From Algoriphagus aquaeductus (GTDB lineage: Bacteria; Bacteroidota; Bacteroidia; Cytophagales; Cyclobacteriaceae): a DNA stretch of 64,000 nucleotides. Location: positions 1-64,000 of the forward strand of contig NZ_QKTX01000011.1 in NCBI RefSeq assembly GCF_003253485.1, read 5' to 3'. Position 1 is the stretch's first letter, and each line of letters begins with the position of its first letter. Of the stretch, positions 25,360 through 34,886 are shown one piece after another. A program made the translations under genes and the position numbers. Below the pieces are notes generated by a model. That model saw nothing but the letters and a program-made list of their open reading frames with translations, searched no databases and had not been told where the DNA came from.

Positions 25360-25436
25360 GAGATATCTCACGAAGTATATCTTAAAACCTATCTCGCAAA
25401 GCATATCTTAAATTTTATCCTACGTAGTATATCTTC
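25360..25436 (+). repeat. Degenerate tandem units (atctcgcaaagcatatctt type)
   Basis: Three imperfect units of about 25 bp, each built on (c)gaagtatatctt or (c)aaagcatatctt. They match, in inverse orientation, the units at 35385-35453. They lie directly downstream of the TonB receptor stop codon and upstream of the S10 gene. Confidence 0.6.
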
Positions 25437-27668
25437 TTAGTATCTCCATCCCACCTTCACTCCCCCATACCAATTTCTCGTTGGGGCAGGTTGATAGAAT
25501 CGCCCCGCAAAGGCATTCAAGTCATTGCCCAAGGAATAGCGCTCATCCAATAGATTGTCCACTCCGACAAATAGTTCCAGGTCGAAATTCCCCAGACTTT
25601 TCACCCAGCCTGCTCTCAAATTGACCAAATCATAGGAATCCTGAAATACGGTATTCGCATCATTGAGCGGAATTTGGTCGGTAAACTGATGGGTAATGTT
25701 GAGGTAGATTCCCGGTCTGGTTCTTAGGTCAAGTCTGCTGACCAAGTTATGGGGAGGGACTCCGGTCAGGTCATTTCCTGAAAAGTCATTGGTTTGCTTT
25801 CGGTAATCCACAAATTTGAAAAACTGACCGGTGTACGCTGTTCCTACCAAGAAATCTTTGATGAAGCCACTCGAATTTCTCAAAATCGCATAGTCCAAAG
25901 AAGCTTCGATGCCTTTTTGATCCGTCGAACCCGCATTTCGGAAAAGCACCACGCCGTTTTCATTAGTAAAGGTGGTGATGGTTTCGTCCAGCTTGAGGTA
26001 GTAGGCGATGAGCTCGAGGTTAAATTTCTCCTTTCCAAGTCTGTAGCCGATCTCATAATTCACTCCTTTTTCTGCTTCCAAATCCAAATTCAGACTTCCC
26101 TCGTTCGTTCGGACTTCGTCAATCGTCGGTGGGGAAAATCCACTGCTGATCGAGCCATAGACCGAGCTGAAAGGATTCAATCGATAATTAAGCGCGACTC
26201 TTGGCACTACAATCGGATCGAAAGTTCGGGTTTGAAGTCCTGTCGGTCCTCCCGCAGCATCGATTTGTCGGTCAATCTCGTAGCCGGAGAAGTTTTCACT
26301 CAGACCCAAAGTAAAAAGCAATTTTTCGCTCAGGTTCAACTCGGCCTGCTGGAAAACGAAGCCCTGATACGTTCGGAGCTTATCTGCAAAACGAACCGTA
26401 TCAGCTACCCCATTTCGGTTTCCAAAATTTTGCGCATCCGTAATTCCGTTTTGGTATTCTGCACCGGCAATCAGCCGCAGGGCTTTTCCAAAAATTTTGG
26501 TGTCACGGGTAAACTTGGTTCGAGCTCCATAGCCAAAGCCCAATTCCTTTTTGTAATCCAGAATAAAGGGGTTTTCGAAATTATTCGTGTTGAGGTAGAT
26601 CGTGGTCGTATTGCTTGTTTCCTCATTGAAGCGGTAAAGATGCCCTACCGAAAGCAAAATTGCCTGTTGGGAAATGGAGCTATTTTGGTTGACCGATCCC
26701 GGCCTTGCTTGCTTTGGATTGGCGGTCACTTGGGCTTCATTGAGTGCACCTGGAATCTGGTAATCCAAGTCTGAGATCAGCAATTGGGTTCGGATTTCCT
26801 GCTTTTCTGAAATCGGAAAAAATCCTCCTAACTGAAATACCTGTCGATCTACTGCCGAATGCTCCCGATAGCCGTCTGATTTTTGACTGACAAAAGAAGC
26901 CTCAATCCCACCTTCTCCCACTTGCTGGGAAAGTCCCAACCGAAATCGTGAAAGTCCAAAATCTCCAGCCAAAAAGTCGGTGGAGATTCGGTTTTCACCC
27001 AAAGTTGGCTGACTGTAAAGCGAAATAGCCCCACCATTACCTGCACCATAAATGCTTCCAGAAGGTCCTTTTACCACTTCCGAGGTGCGGATATTGGACA
27101 AATCGAGAAGATTTAAAGATGTAGTCCCATCAGGAGAGGTAAAAGGCACCTCATTCCAATACACTTTTACATTTCGTACTCCGAAAGGCGAGCGAAGGGA
27201 ACTCCCACGGATGGACACCCGATAGCTGGCGGGCGCCCGTTCTTCGATGCGAACGCCAGCCTTTTGATTGAAGGCATTGACAGGAGAAATTTCATTGAAT
27301 CGGCTAAAATCCCGCTCCGATACGGTCACGACCGCCGCCGATTGCTCCAAAAGGGGGCGCTCAGATTCAAAGGCAGTTACCGTTACAGCAGAAAGGTTGA
27401 GCACAGTTGGGATCAGCTGCACGTCAAACTCACCATTGGAAAAGGTTTTTTCCATGGTCTCATAGCCTTCGAGGGCAAAGGAGATTTTCAGATTTTCTCC
27501 CGGAAAAGCAACCATTCCAGAAGCATTAGTCCGCTGAATCGTTCTATCCGCTTTGGCGCGGACATTTTCTAAAGGGAGTCTGGTGATCTGATCGGTGATT
27601 TTGAGTTGAATTTGGGCTTGAAGTCCGAGAGAAATCAGGAAAAAGAGAAGGGTGATAGCTTTTTTCAT
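25437..27668 (-). CDS. TonB-dependent receptor
   Basis: A 743-residue outer-membrane transporter with a signal peptide (residues 1-18). Residues 19-90 form a carboxypeptidase-like regulatory domain (LPLENVRAKAD). The plug follows from about residue 95, with AVVTVSERDFSRF, VSIRGSSLRSPF and VVKGPSGSIYGAGNGGAI. The barrel ends in GGVKVGWRY with a terminal aromatic residue. It moves a bulky ligand through the outer membrane using TonB energy; ligand unknown. No SusD partner and no Fur-type neighbour is present. It is divergent from the fucosidase lipoprotein gene with 133 nt between. Confidence 0.95.
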   Translation of the reverse strand: MKKAITLLFFLISLGLQAQIQLKITDQITRLPLENVRAKADRTIQRTNASGMVAFPGENLKISFALEGYETMEKTFSNGEFDVQLIPTVLNLSAVTVTAFESERPLLEQSAAVVTVSERDFSRFNEISPVNAFNQKAGVRIEERAPASYRVSIRGSSLRSPFGVRNVKVYWNEVPFTSPDGTTSLNLLDLSNIRTSEVVKGPSGSIYGAGNGGAISLYSQPTLGENRISTDFLAGDFGLSRFRLGLSQQVGEGGIEASFVSQKSDGYREHSAVDRQVFQLGGFFPISEKQEIRTQLLISDLDYQIPGALNEAQVTANPKQARPGSVNQNSSISQQAILLSVGHLYRFNEETSNTTTIYLNTNNFENPFILDYKKELGFGYGARTKFTRDTKIFGKALRLIAGAEYQNGITDAQNFGNRNGVADTVRFADKLRTYQGFVFQQAELNLSEKLLFTLGLSENFSGYEIDRQIDAAGGPTGLQTRTFDPIVVPRVALNYRLNPFSSVYGSISSGFSPPTIDEVRTNEGSLNLDLEAEKGVNYEIGYRLGKEKFNLELIAYYLKLDETITTFTNENGVVLFRNAGSTDQKGIEASLDYAILRNSSGFIKDFLVGTAYTGQFFKFVDYRKQTNDFSGNDLTGVPPHNLVSRLDLRTRPGIYLNITHQFTDQIPLNDANTVFQDSYDLVNLRAGWVKSLGNFDLELFVGVDNLLDERYSLGNDLNAFAGRFYQPAPTRNWYGGVKVGWRY

Positions 27669-27801
27669 GAAGGAAAATTAGGAGGAATATCAGACACTAA
27701 AGTCGAATTTCTGCGCAAAGGTTTCCAAACTCGGTCATCGGTCATATTTTGTTTCCGATTCCCGGACAAAAGCCGTAGGTTTTGATCCAAATTCCACCTT
27801 T

Positions 27802-29853
27802 ATGAAGAAGTTTATTTGGCCATTTTTAGCCCTTGGATTGAGTTTTTGTGCAGATAAAGCCACCCCGCCAGAACCCATTCTACCTATTCCGAGCGAACGC
27901 CAAATTGCCTGGCAGGAGCTTCAGTATTATGGTTTCGTCCATTTCAATATGAATACTTTCTCTGATCGTGAATGGGGTTTTGGAGATGAAAAACCGGAGC
28001 AGTTCAATCCTACTGCCCTCGATGCCAGACAATGGGCTAGAATCGCGAAAGAAGCTGGAATGAAAGGCTTGATCATCACGGCCAAGCATCACGACGGATT
28101 TGTCATTTGGCCATCCAAATACACCGAGCATTCGGTGAAGAACAGCCCTTGGCGCGACGGAAAGGGCGATTTGATTCAGGAATTTGTAGATGCCTGTCGG
28201 GAATATGGACTCAAAGTCGGGATTTACTACTCCCCTTGGGACCGCAATCATCCCGACTATGGCAAGCCCGAATACATCACCTACATGCGCAATCAGCTGA
28301 CCGAGTTGCTGACCAATTACGGAGAAATCTACGAGGTCTGGTTTGATGGGGCCAATGGAGGGACAGGCTGGTATGGGGGTGCCAATGAGGAGCGAAAGGT
28401 GGATAAATTCAGCTATTATGACTGGCCAACCACGATCGAACTGGTGCGTACCCTTCAGCCCGGCGCCATGCTCTTTAGCGATGCAGGTCCGGATGTTCGC
28501 TGGGTGGGGAATGAGCATGGGTTTGCCTATGAAACCACTTGGTCCAACCTGATGCGGGATTCAGTCTATGCCGGGATGCCGGATTTTGACCGATGGGCTA
28601 CTGGTCAGGAAAATGGGACCCATTGGGTACCTGCAGAATCCGATGTGAGCATCCGTCCGGGTTGGTACTACCATGCCTATGAGGATCATAAGGTGAAAAC
28701 CTTACCCGAGTTGATGGAAATTTATTATAAAAGCATTGGTCAAAACAGCTCCCTTTTGATCAACTTTCCCGTTGATACCCGAGGCTTGATCCATGAAAAA
28801 GACGAAGAAGCCATTTTGAAAATGGCTGCTAAAGTCAAAGAAGATTTTGCACTCAATCTGGCCAAAGACGCATCCTTCACAGCAAGTACAGACCGAGGCA
28901 AAGGCTACACGGCAGATTTGCTCCATGACGGAGATTTCAATACCTATTGGACCACACCGGATGGTCAGTTGCAGGCTTCCGTGGAGATGGATTTTGGAAA
29001 AACAGTTTCCTTTAATCGCCTTTTGATCCAGGAATTTGTCAATCTTGGGCAACGCGTGAAAGCTTTTTCCCTGGAAAAAGAAGTGAATGGCAACTGGGAA
29101 AAAATCGCAGAAGGAACAACCATCGGCTACAAGCGAATTTTGAGATTTGCGGATACGGAGGCCCAGAAGATCCGAATCAACTTCCTGGATGGAAAAGGCA
29201 TTCCGGTGATTTCGGAAATTGGCGTTTATTCCGCCCCTGCCTTGCTTTATCCTCCGAAAATCACCCGAACCCCTGCTGGAAAAGTAACCATCGAAGCGGC
29301 TGAACCCGACTTGGAAGTCTACTTCACAACGGATGGTTTGGCACCGAAAGCAGGCCAAAATCCATATTCCGATGCCTTTGACCTTCTTCAGCCCGCTACC
29401 GTTCAGGCTATAGTGGTGGATCCAAAAACCGGGAAAACTTCCGATCCTGCCCGAGTGGACTTTGACCTAGCCAAAGGCAATTGGAAAGTGATCTCATCAG
29501 AGACCTTGGCCATTCGCTCCATCGATGAGCGTGTTAATTCTTATTGGACTTCAAAAACCAATGACTTGATCATTGATCTGGGTCAGGAAGTCGATTTGAA
29601 AGGTTTTACCTATCTGCCGATGCAAGCCCGATACCCAAGCGGTTACATCGCTGACTTTGCCCTCGAAGTCAGCGGAGATGGGAAAAACTGGAAACGGGTC
29701 ACCCAAGGAGAATTTTCCAATATCAAAAACAGCCCGATCGAGCAAATCATCAAAATCGATCCAACCAAAGCCCGATTTGTTAGGCTAAAGGCCCTTCGAA
29801 CCGTAGATGGGAATGCTGCTACGTTTGGGGAGTTTGGCATCATCACCCGATAA
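27802..29853 (+). CDS. Alpha-L-fucosidase (GH29) lipoprotein with two discoidin domains
   Basis: 683 residues. The signal peptide ends in the lipobox LSFC (Cys near residue 17), so it is an anchored lipoprotein. The GH29 catalytic barrel fills residues 30-350; the nucleophile is the Asp of EVWFDGANGG near residue 181, in a form typical of subfamily GH29-B. A first F5/8-type C (CBM32-like) domain follows from NLAKDASFTAS (about 350-475), then a chitobiase-like beta sandwich (about 480-550), then a second discoidin domain to the end. It should release fucose from glycans at the cell surface or periplasm. A hairpin terminator follows. Confidence 0.93.
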   Translation: MKKFIWPFLALGLSFCADKATPPEPILPIPSERQIAWQELQYYGFVHFNMNTFSDREWGFGDEKPEQFNPTALDARQWARIAKEAGMKGLIITAKHHDGFVIWPSKYTEHSVKNSPWRDGKGDLIQEFVDACREYGLKVGIYYSPWDRNHPDYGKPEYITYMRNQLTELLTNYGEIYEVWFDGANGGTGWYGGANEERKVDKFSYYDWPTTIELVRTLQPGAMLFSDAGPDVRWVGNEHGFAYETTWSNLMRDSVYAGMPDFDRWATGQENGTHWVPAESDVSIRPGWYYHAYEDHKVKTLPELMEIYYKSIGQNSSLLINFPVDTRGLIHEKDEEAILKMAAKVKEDFALNLAKDASFTASTDRGKGYTADLLHDGDFNTYWTTPDGQLQASVEMDFGKTVSFNRLLIQEFVNLGQRVKAFSLEKEVNGNWEKIAEGTTIGYKRILRFADTEAQKIRINFLDGKGIPVISEIGVYSAPALLYPPKITRTPAGKVTIEAAEPDLEVYFTTDGLAPKAGQNPYSDAFDLLQPATVQAIVVDPKTGKTSDPARVDFDLAKGNWKVISSETLAIRSIDERVNSYWTSKTNDLIIDLGQEVDLKGFTYLPMQARYPSGYIADFALEVSGDGKNWKRVTQGEFSNIKNSPIEQIIKIDPTKARFVRLKALRTVDGNAATFGEFGIITR

Positions 29854-29874
29854 GCCGCAACTTACAAAATTCAG

Positions 29875-29901
29875 GTAGGGATTTTTCGATAAAATCCCTA
29901 C
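29875..29901 (+). terminator. Hairpin after the fucosidase gene
   Basis: Perfect 11-bp arms gtagggatttt and aaaatccctac with a 5-nt loop, followed by tttctacc. A probable terminator, though the T-run is short. Confidence 0.6.
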
Positions 29902-29945
29902 TTTCTACCCTCAATTGCTTTAAACCCAATCTATCGCCTATACTT

Positions 29946-30518
29946 ATGAACAGACGACATGCTTTGCGGCATATTGCGCTGATTTCCGGAGGACTTGCCC
30001 TAATTCCTTCCTGTGACTTCAGCAAAGACGACATCCTCGCCGCGTACCAAAATCTGAAAGTCACCACTTCCCAAAAAGTACTTCTTGCAGCTATTTCAGA
30101 CACCATCATTCCCGCCGGAGAAATCAAAGGGGCACTCGACCTTGAGGTGCCTGACTTTATCCTTGTGATGGTCAATGACTGCTTTACCAAGGAAAATCAG
30201 GAAAAATTCACCGCCGGTTTGACGGCATTCCCTGCTTATGCCGAAAAGACCGCAGGAAAGAAATTCGATGCGCTTTCTACCAAGGAGAAAGAGGAATTGA
30301 TCCTCAATGGAACCAAGCTAGAGGGCGATGATACGCCCGAGGGAAAAGAGCGAGGAAACATCGCTTACTTCCTCAATTCCACCAAGCGGTTTACCATCCA
30401 AGGATACATGGCATCCGAATACATCCAAACTGAAATCATTCCTTATTCCCTTATTCCCGGCGAATACAATGGCGCCGTTTTGATCTCTGACCTTCAAAAA
30501 CCACGCATCAATGGCTAA
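29946..30518 (+). CDS. Gluconate 2-dehydrogenase subunit 3 family protein
   Basis: A 190-residue small subunit of membrane-bound GMC dehydrogenases. The N terminus is a Tat-type signal (RRHALRHIALISGG) ending in a lipobox-like PSC at residue 22. The core has ISDTIIPAGEIKGAL and VPDFILVMVNDC, both typical. Its partner, the GMC subunit, has no signal of its own, so the pair is probably folded in the cytoplasm and exported together through Tat. The last codons overlap the GMC gene by 8 nt, giving translational coupling. Confidence 0.9.
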   Translation: MNRRHALRHIALISGGLALIPSCDFSKDDILAAYQNLKVTTSQKVLLAAISDTIIPAGEIKGALDLEVPDFILVMVNDCFTKENQEKFTAGLTAFPAYAEKTAGKKFDALSTKEKEELILNGTKLEGDDTPEGKERGNIAYFLNSTKRFTIQGYMASEYIQTEIIPYSLIPGEYNGAVLISDLQKPRING

Positions 30519-32220
30519 TCTGAATATCCGCAGCAAACAGGAACGAACCTATCAAGCCATCGTCATCGGTTCGGGCATCAGTGGGGCATGGGCTGCCAAA
30601 GAGTTTTGCGATTTGGGTGTAAAAACCCTGATGCTGGAGCGTGGCCGCAATGTGGAGCACATCAAAGACTATCCGACGACCAATATGCTACCTTACGAGT
30701 TTCCTCATCGGAACCAGATTCCTCAGGAGATTCAAGAAGCCAATCCGGTGATCAGCCGATGCTATGCCTTCCGTGAAGATGCGATGCACTTTTTCGTCAA
30801 AGACACTGATCATCCTTATGTGCAGGAGAAACCTTTTGACTGGATTCGTGGCTATCAGGTAGGCGGTAAATCGCTTCTTTGGGCTAGACAAGTGCAGCGT
30901 TGGTCTGACTTTGATTTTGACGGGCCGGCTCGTGACGGTTTTGCCGTTGATTGGCCGATTCGCTACAAAGACATCGAAAAGTGGTACAGCCATGTGGAGA
31001 AATTTGCAGGAGTTTCCGGTTTCAAAGATGGAATCGCTCAGCTTCCCGATGGAGAATTTTTGCCAGGATATGAGTTGAATGTGTTGGAGAAATACTTTGC
31101 GGAGCAGCTTAAAAAGCACTACGGCAATGACCGACACATGATCTCTGCCCGCTGTGCGCACATCCATGGCAATGCCGAATACTTCGCCCAGCAAGGTCGG
31201 GCCATGTGCCAAAACCGTAACCTCTGTCAGCGTGGATGTCCGTTTGGTGGCTATTTCAGTTCCAACGCTTCGACCATTCCTTGGGCTTTGAAAACAGGCA
31301 ACCTGACCCTCCGGCCTGATGCGGTGGTTCACTCTATTATTTATGATGACGAAAAAGGAAAAGCTACCGGGGTACGAATCATCGACCGCCTGACCAAGGA
31401 AACGGAAGAATTCTATTCCGATGTCATTTTTGTGAATGCGGCAGCGCTGAATACCAATGCCATTTTGCTCAACTCGACTTCAAACCGATTCCCGAATGGA
31501 CTGGGTAACGACAATGGACTGCTTGGCAAATTCGTGGCTTTCCATAATTACCGTGCTCGGGTTTCAGGACAATATGAAGGCCACGCTGAATTCACCACTT
31601 CAGGCGGTAGACCTACGAGTGGCTATTTCCCAAGATTCCGAAACGTATACAAGCAGGAAACCGACTTCCTCCGTGGCTATGCGGCTGGGTTCTCTGCCAG
31701 CCGCGGTTCAGGACCTGATACAAGTGGCATCGGTATGGACCTGAAAAACAGTCTCCTCAATCCGGATAAATATGGACCATGGCGAGTGGGTTCGCACATG
31801 ATGGGCGAGACCATCCCGAAGGAAACCAACTTTGTCGCCCTCGATCCGAATCAAAAAGACGAATGGGGCATGCCTCAGCTCCGTATCAGCGTAGACTACG
31901 ACGATAATGATGAGAAAATGGTCAAAGATTACATCGAGCAGATGACGGAGATGTTTACCAAGGCCGGTTTTACTAATATCCAATCCAGCGACAGCAAGCA
32001 AGCCCCTGGCTTGGACATTCACGAGATGGGTGGGGTCAGAATGGGCAAGGATCCCAAAACCTCCCTTCTCAATGCCAACCATCAGCTGCATGCCGTGCCG
32101 AATGTCTATGTGACCGATGGAGCCTCAATGACCTCTACTTCTACTCAAAATCCATCCTTGACGTACATGGCTTTTGCGGCGAGAGCGGCGCATCATGCGG
32201 TAGCGGAAAGTAAAAAGTAA
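30511..32220 (+). CDS. GMC family oxidoreductase (large subunit)
   Basis: A 569-residue FAD enzyme oxidising a sugar, alcohol or similar substrate. The FAD dinucleotide fold is IVIGSGISGAWAAKE near residue 19. A cysteine cluster, CQNRNLCQRGC near residue 231, resembles the iron-sulfur binding segment of glucose dehydrogenase alpha subunits. The C-terminal GMC-C domain holds HEMGGVRMG and VTDGASMTSTSTQNPSLT, with catalytic His and Asn. No cytochrome c subunit gene follows, so the electron acceptor is unclear. A hairpin terminator follows at 32249. Confidence 0.93.
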   Translation: MANLNIRSKQERTYQAIVIGSGISGAWAAKEFCDLGVKTLMLERGRNVEHIKDYPTTNMLPYEFPHRNQIPQEIQEANPVISRCYAFREDAMHFFVKDTDHPYVQEKPFDWIRGYQVGGKSLLWARQVQRWSDFDFDGPARDGFAVDWPIRYKDIEKWYSHVEKFAGVSGFKDGIAQLPDGEFLPGYELNVLEKYFAEQLKKHYGNDRHMISARCAHIHGNAEYFAQQGRAMCQNRNLCQRGCPFGGYFSSNASTIPWALKTGNLTLRPDAVVHSIIYDDEKGKATGVRIIDRLTKETEEFYSDVIFVNAAALNTNAILLNSTSNRFPNGLGNDNGLLGKFVAFHNYRARVSGQYEGHAEFTTSGGRPTSGYFPRFRNVYKQETDFLRGYAAGFSASRGSGPDTSGIGMDLKNSLLNPDKYGPWRVGSHMMGETIPKETNFVALDPNQKDEWGMPQLRISVDYDDNDEKMVKDYIEQMTEMFTKAGFTNIQSSDSKQAPGLDIHEMGGVRMGKDPKTSLLNANHQLHAVPNVYVTDGASMTSTSTQNPSLTYMAFAARAAHHAVAESKK

Positions 32221-32248
32221 AACCAGAATTATAAATTGAGAAATCCGA

Positions 32249-32283
32249 AATAAGGCCCAAGACGAAAGAATTGGGCCTTATTT
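32249..32283 (+). terminator. Terminator of the GMC operon
   Basis: Perfect 12-bp arms aataaggcccaa and ttgggccttatt with a 10-nt loop, followed by tctttat. Confidence 0.8.
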
Positions 32284-32338
32284 CTTTATATTCCGTTTAA
32301 TCCACTATTGAAGAAATTCCACGTAAAAAGGTCAAAAA

Positions 32339-32881
32339 ATGCCCAAGGCTCTAATTGCTATTAAGCTCGCTTTTTTCCTCTTTGTTTTTGATCAACAGGT
32401 TGAAAGTCTTGAATATAGCCTTATAAATCATATTGTTGAATCAAGAGAGATAAAAGGTCTTAATGGAAAATTTTACTCTCCAAGCAAAGGCAGATTCACT
32501 ACCTATGGTGAATATTCCTTGGCTTTTTCCCATGATTTACTGGATCCGTCGAAGTCCTTTGATTTGGATAGTCTCTTTTCTATCGATCAAAAGAGAGAAT
32601 TTGAGGAAAAGCTAAAAGTGAAAAAAAATGACACGATCGATAAATCCAAGATCAGAAAATCAGAAATACTATCTGGCGAAAATCGATCTTCCGGAGCAAA
32701 CAAGAGTTCCGGAATTAGACTTTCTTATCCTGTTATCCAGAAGGGTTTAGGAAATAATTGGTATGGGTTTTTATTTGAAGATTCAAGTTACGGAGAGAGT
32801 GGCGGGATAACTTTAAAAATATATAGACTTGAGGGAAAGGAATGGACTTTACTTCATGAGACCTTGATTTCAATTTCTTAA
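32339..32881 (+). CDS. Hypothetical exported protein
   Basis: 180 residues of unknown family. The N-terminal hydrophobic stretch (about residues 5-19) looks like a signal peptide. The rest is polar and Ser/Lys rich in the middle (KSSGIRLSYP, SGANKSS), with a more regular C terminus (WYGFLFEDSSYGESGGITLKIYRL shortened: WYGFLFEDSS, ITLKIYRLEG). Codon use is more AT-rich than in the GMC genes before it. A repeat element now separates it from the strong hairpin at 33097, which probably was its own terminator. Confidence 0.6.
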   Translation: MPKALIAIKLAFFLFVFDQQVESLEYSLINHIVESREIKGLNGKFYSPSKGRFTTYGEYSLAFSHDLLDPSKSFDLDSLFSIDQKREFEEKLKVKKNDTIDKSKIRKSEILSGENRSSGANKSSGIRLSYPVIQKGLGNNWYGFLFEDSSYGESGGITLKIYRLEGKEWTLLHETLISIS

Positions 32882-32896
32882 TTGAGAATAGAATTA

Positions 32897-33077
32897 TCTA
32901 TATATCCGCTCCATTACCAGTAGGCTTACCTAGCTTATGAAATTTCTTGAAAAGGTTGAAATCAGAAATTCTTCGGTCGCCGTGCCGGGCACCTTACCGA
33001 CAAGATTCGGGAAGTTCGAAGTATCCGTCTAATCAGTCAAATAAGATTTGGCTGGTAGTGCAATTGCAGACAATCTT
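32897..33077 (-). mobile_element. MITE-like non-coding element, copy 2
   Basis: About 181 bp. Its first 80 and last 40 nt match, in inverse orientation, the element that splits the PIN gene at 54883-55034: both ends share TATCCGC...ACCAG and TTTGGCTGGT...TGCAATTGC blocks. The centre differs and is longer here. No reading frame spans it, and no exact flanking duplication could be found. It sits between a gene and a hairpin terminator. Confidence 0.7.
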
Positions 33078-33096
33078 AAAGGATAATTATTCAATA

Positions 33097-33125
33097 GCCC
33101 AAATCGATCGATTTGGGCCTTTTTT
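33097..33125 (+). terminator. Perfect palindromic terminator
   Basis: gcccaaat-cgatcg-atttgggc is a complete palindrome followed by ccttttttt on the plus strand. It suits the rightward gene at 32339-32881, from which the repeat element now separates it. Confidence 0.8.
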
Positions 33126-33127
33126 CT

Positions 33128-33571
33128 TTATTGGTTGGGATGTTTTTTCATCCACTCATCGATGGACCATTTTCCTGATCCCAAGACCAGAAAAACAATC
33201 AGAAGGATCAAAACCAAAAGTGATAACCCAAATTCCAGATTATTCGCTACGGATAGAAACCCTTGTTGCACATTGACCAAAAACACCGCTACCAAGAGAA
33301 TGGGTAGTTGGAAAATAATAGCAAACCGGGTCACTAAACCGATAGCAATAAGAAATCCGCCCACTAAATGGGCAAAGGCTACGTAGTGTGCAATTCCTAA
33401 ATTGACAAACTGCAGATCTGCATTTTCCATTAATCGAAGCAGCGCATCAGTGTCAGAAATGAATAAAATCCCTTTGTAAAGAATGACCAAGCCCAAGGCA
33501 ATTCGGAGGATATCAATCCATCTGGGATGGTGTGTATCTCCCCAATGTTCAATTTTCGTGATGAGATTCAT
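33128..33571 (-). CDS. DoxX family membrane protein
   Basis: A 147-residue protein with four hydrophobic segments (about residues 20-40, 58-80, 83-103 and 108-130). DoxX marks include RIALGLVILYKGILF near residue 22 and FAHLVGGFLIAIGL near residue 68. Family members belong to terminal oxidase or thiosulfate-linked membrane complexes, but most are uncharacterised. It is transcribed alone. Identity is good, function open. Confidence 0.85.
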   Translation of the reverse strand: MNLITKIEHWGDTHHPRWIDILRIALGLVILYKGILFISDTDALLRLMENADLQFVNLGIAHYVAFAHLVGGFLIAIGLVTRFAIIFQLPILLVAVFLVNVQQGFLSVANNLEFGLSLLVLILLIVFLVLGSGKWSIDEWMKKHPNQ

Positions 33572-33705
33572 GATGCAATGAATTTGTTTCCAATAAGTTA
33601 CAAATTCTAATCATGAATTACACGAAGAAATTTTTCAAACCATAACTTAAACTTTTTTGAAAAATGGGAAGAGTTATAATCATACTTACAACTTTTTAGC
33701 CTGTC

Positions 33706-34650
33706 TTAAAAAGGCAACTTTCCCAAATCTACATTACCACCTGAGAGGATGATTCCAACTTTTTTACCTGCAAAACGCTCTTTATTTGCGAGTAAAGCAG
33801 CCAACGGAACTGCACAGGAAGGCTCGATCACGATCTTCATCCGCTCATAAATCAATCGCATGGCTTCGATGATCTGTGGGTCGGTAGCAAGCAGAATGTC
33901 ATCTACGTAAGCCTGAATCAACTCAAAGTTCAGATTTCCCAACGAAGTCAAGAGCCCGTCGGCGATGGTGTTTGGGCCAGTTTGCGGGATAATATGTCCG
34001 GCATGGAAAGATCGGAAAGCATCATCCGCACCTGCAGGTTCCCCTGCGATGACTTCGATTTCAGGATTGATGTAGTGGGTTGTCAAAGCTGTTCCCCCCA
34101 AAAGTCCACCACCTCCTACAGGAGCCATGACAATATCTAGATCGGGTTGATCTTCCAAAAGTTCAAGTGCGCAAGTGGCTTGTCCTTCGATCACATCCAT
34201 GTAATCATAAGGAGGAATAAAGGTCGCGCCGGTTCGTGCTACGACTGCTTCAAGGGTAGTTTCCCGTGCTTTGAGGTTGGGTTCGCACTCGATGATTTCA
34301 CCTCCATAGCCTTTGACCGCTTTCTTTTTGATCTCGGGGGCATTGGAGGGCATCACGATGTAGGAAGGAATTCCCGCCACACTGGCAGCGCGGGCGAGGG
34401 CGGCAGCATGATTTCCGGAGGAGTGCGTCGCAACTCCCTTGGCTCTTTCCTCTGGGGACATTTTCATCACGGCATTGGCCGCACCTCTGGCTTTGAAAGC
34501 ACCGACTTTCTGGAAGTTTTCGCATTTGAAATAGATCTCGCAACCTGCGATTTCATTGATCGCGGTGGAGGTCATGATTGGGGTGCGGTGGATAAACGAC
34601 TGGATGCGGGCATGTGCCGCGCGGATATCGGAAAGGGACGGGAAATTCAT
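33706..34650 (-). CDS. PLP-dependent threonine/serine dehydratase
   Basis: A 314-residue fold-type II enzyme. PLP binds Lys53 in GAFKARGAANAV; SSGNHAAALA and the glycine loop GGGGLLGGTAL follow. It has no C-terminal ACT domain, so it should not be feedback-inhibited by isoleucine. It resembles catabolic threonine ammonia-lyase or serine racemase; the two cannot be told apart by eye. The product would be 2-oxobutanoate or pyruvate plus ammonia. Confidence 0.9.
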   Translation of the reverse strand: MNFPSLSDIRAAHARIQSFIHRTPIMTSTAINEIAGCEIYFKCENFQKVGAFKARGAANAVMKMSPEERAKGVATHSSGNHAAALARAASVAGIPSYIVMPSNAPEIKKKAVKGYGGEIIECEPNLKARETTLEAVVARTGATFIPPYDYMDVIEGQATCALELLEDQPDLDIVMAPVGGGGLLGGTALTTHYINPEIEVIAGEPAGADDAFRSFHAGHIIPQTGPNTIADGLLTSLGNLNFELIQAYVDDILLATDPQIIEAMRLIYERMKIVIEPSCAVPLAALLANKERFAGKKVGIILSGGNVDLGKLPF

Positions 34651-34781
34651 GGGTTAAAGATAGGGGAAGGGAAATACAATGGAAATACTGTTGAAATACA
34701 ATCGAAATACACATCGCTTCGCTTCGTGAAAAATTGAAAACTTGAGATTCAATCGGCTCAAAAACTTCAAAAAATTAGGGA

Positions 34782-34817
34782 AATACGGCTCAATCTTATC
34801 AGGATTTGAGCCGTATT
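34782..34817. repeat. Hairpin in gene-free stretch
   Basis: Perfect 12-bp arms aatacggctcaa and ttgagccgtatt with a 12-nt loop. The surrounding stretch 34651-34886 also carries four loose gaaatacaat-type repeats at about 34670-34712 and a ccccga/tcgggg hairpin at 34851-34866, which may end the deformylase transcript. Confidence 0.55.
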
Positions 34818-34886
34818 CCTTTCGAAAATGAGCCGATCGAAACTATTTTACCCCGATTTATCGGGGTTTATTTCCATAGTATTTTT

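Noticed and set aside
25794..26774. 326-residue plus-strand frame
   Set aside because: Antisense shadow of the TonB receptor gene; low-complexity and Cys-scattered.
25437..29853. Polysaccharide utilisation locus
   Set aside because: The TonB receptor and fucosidase are divergent, there is no SusD and no sensor-regulator.
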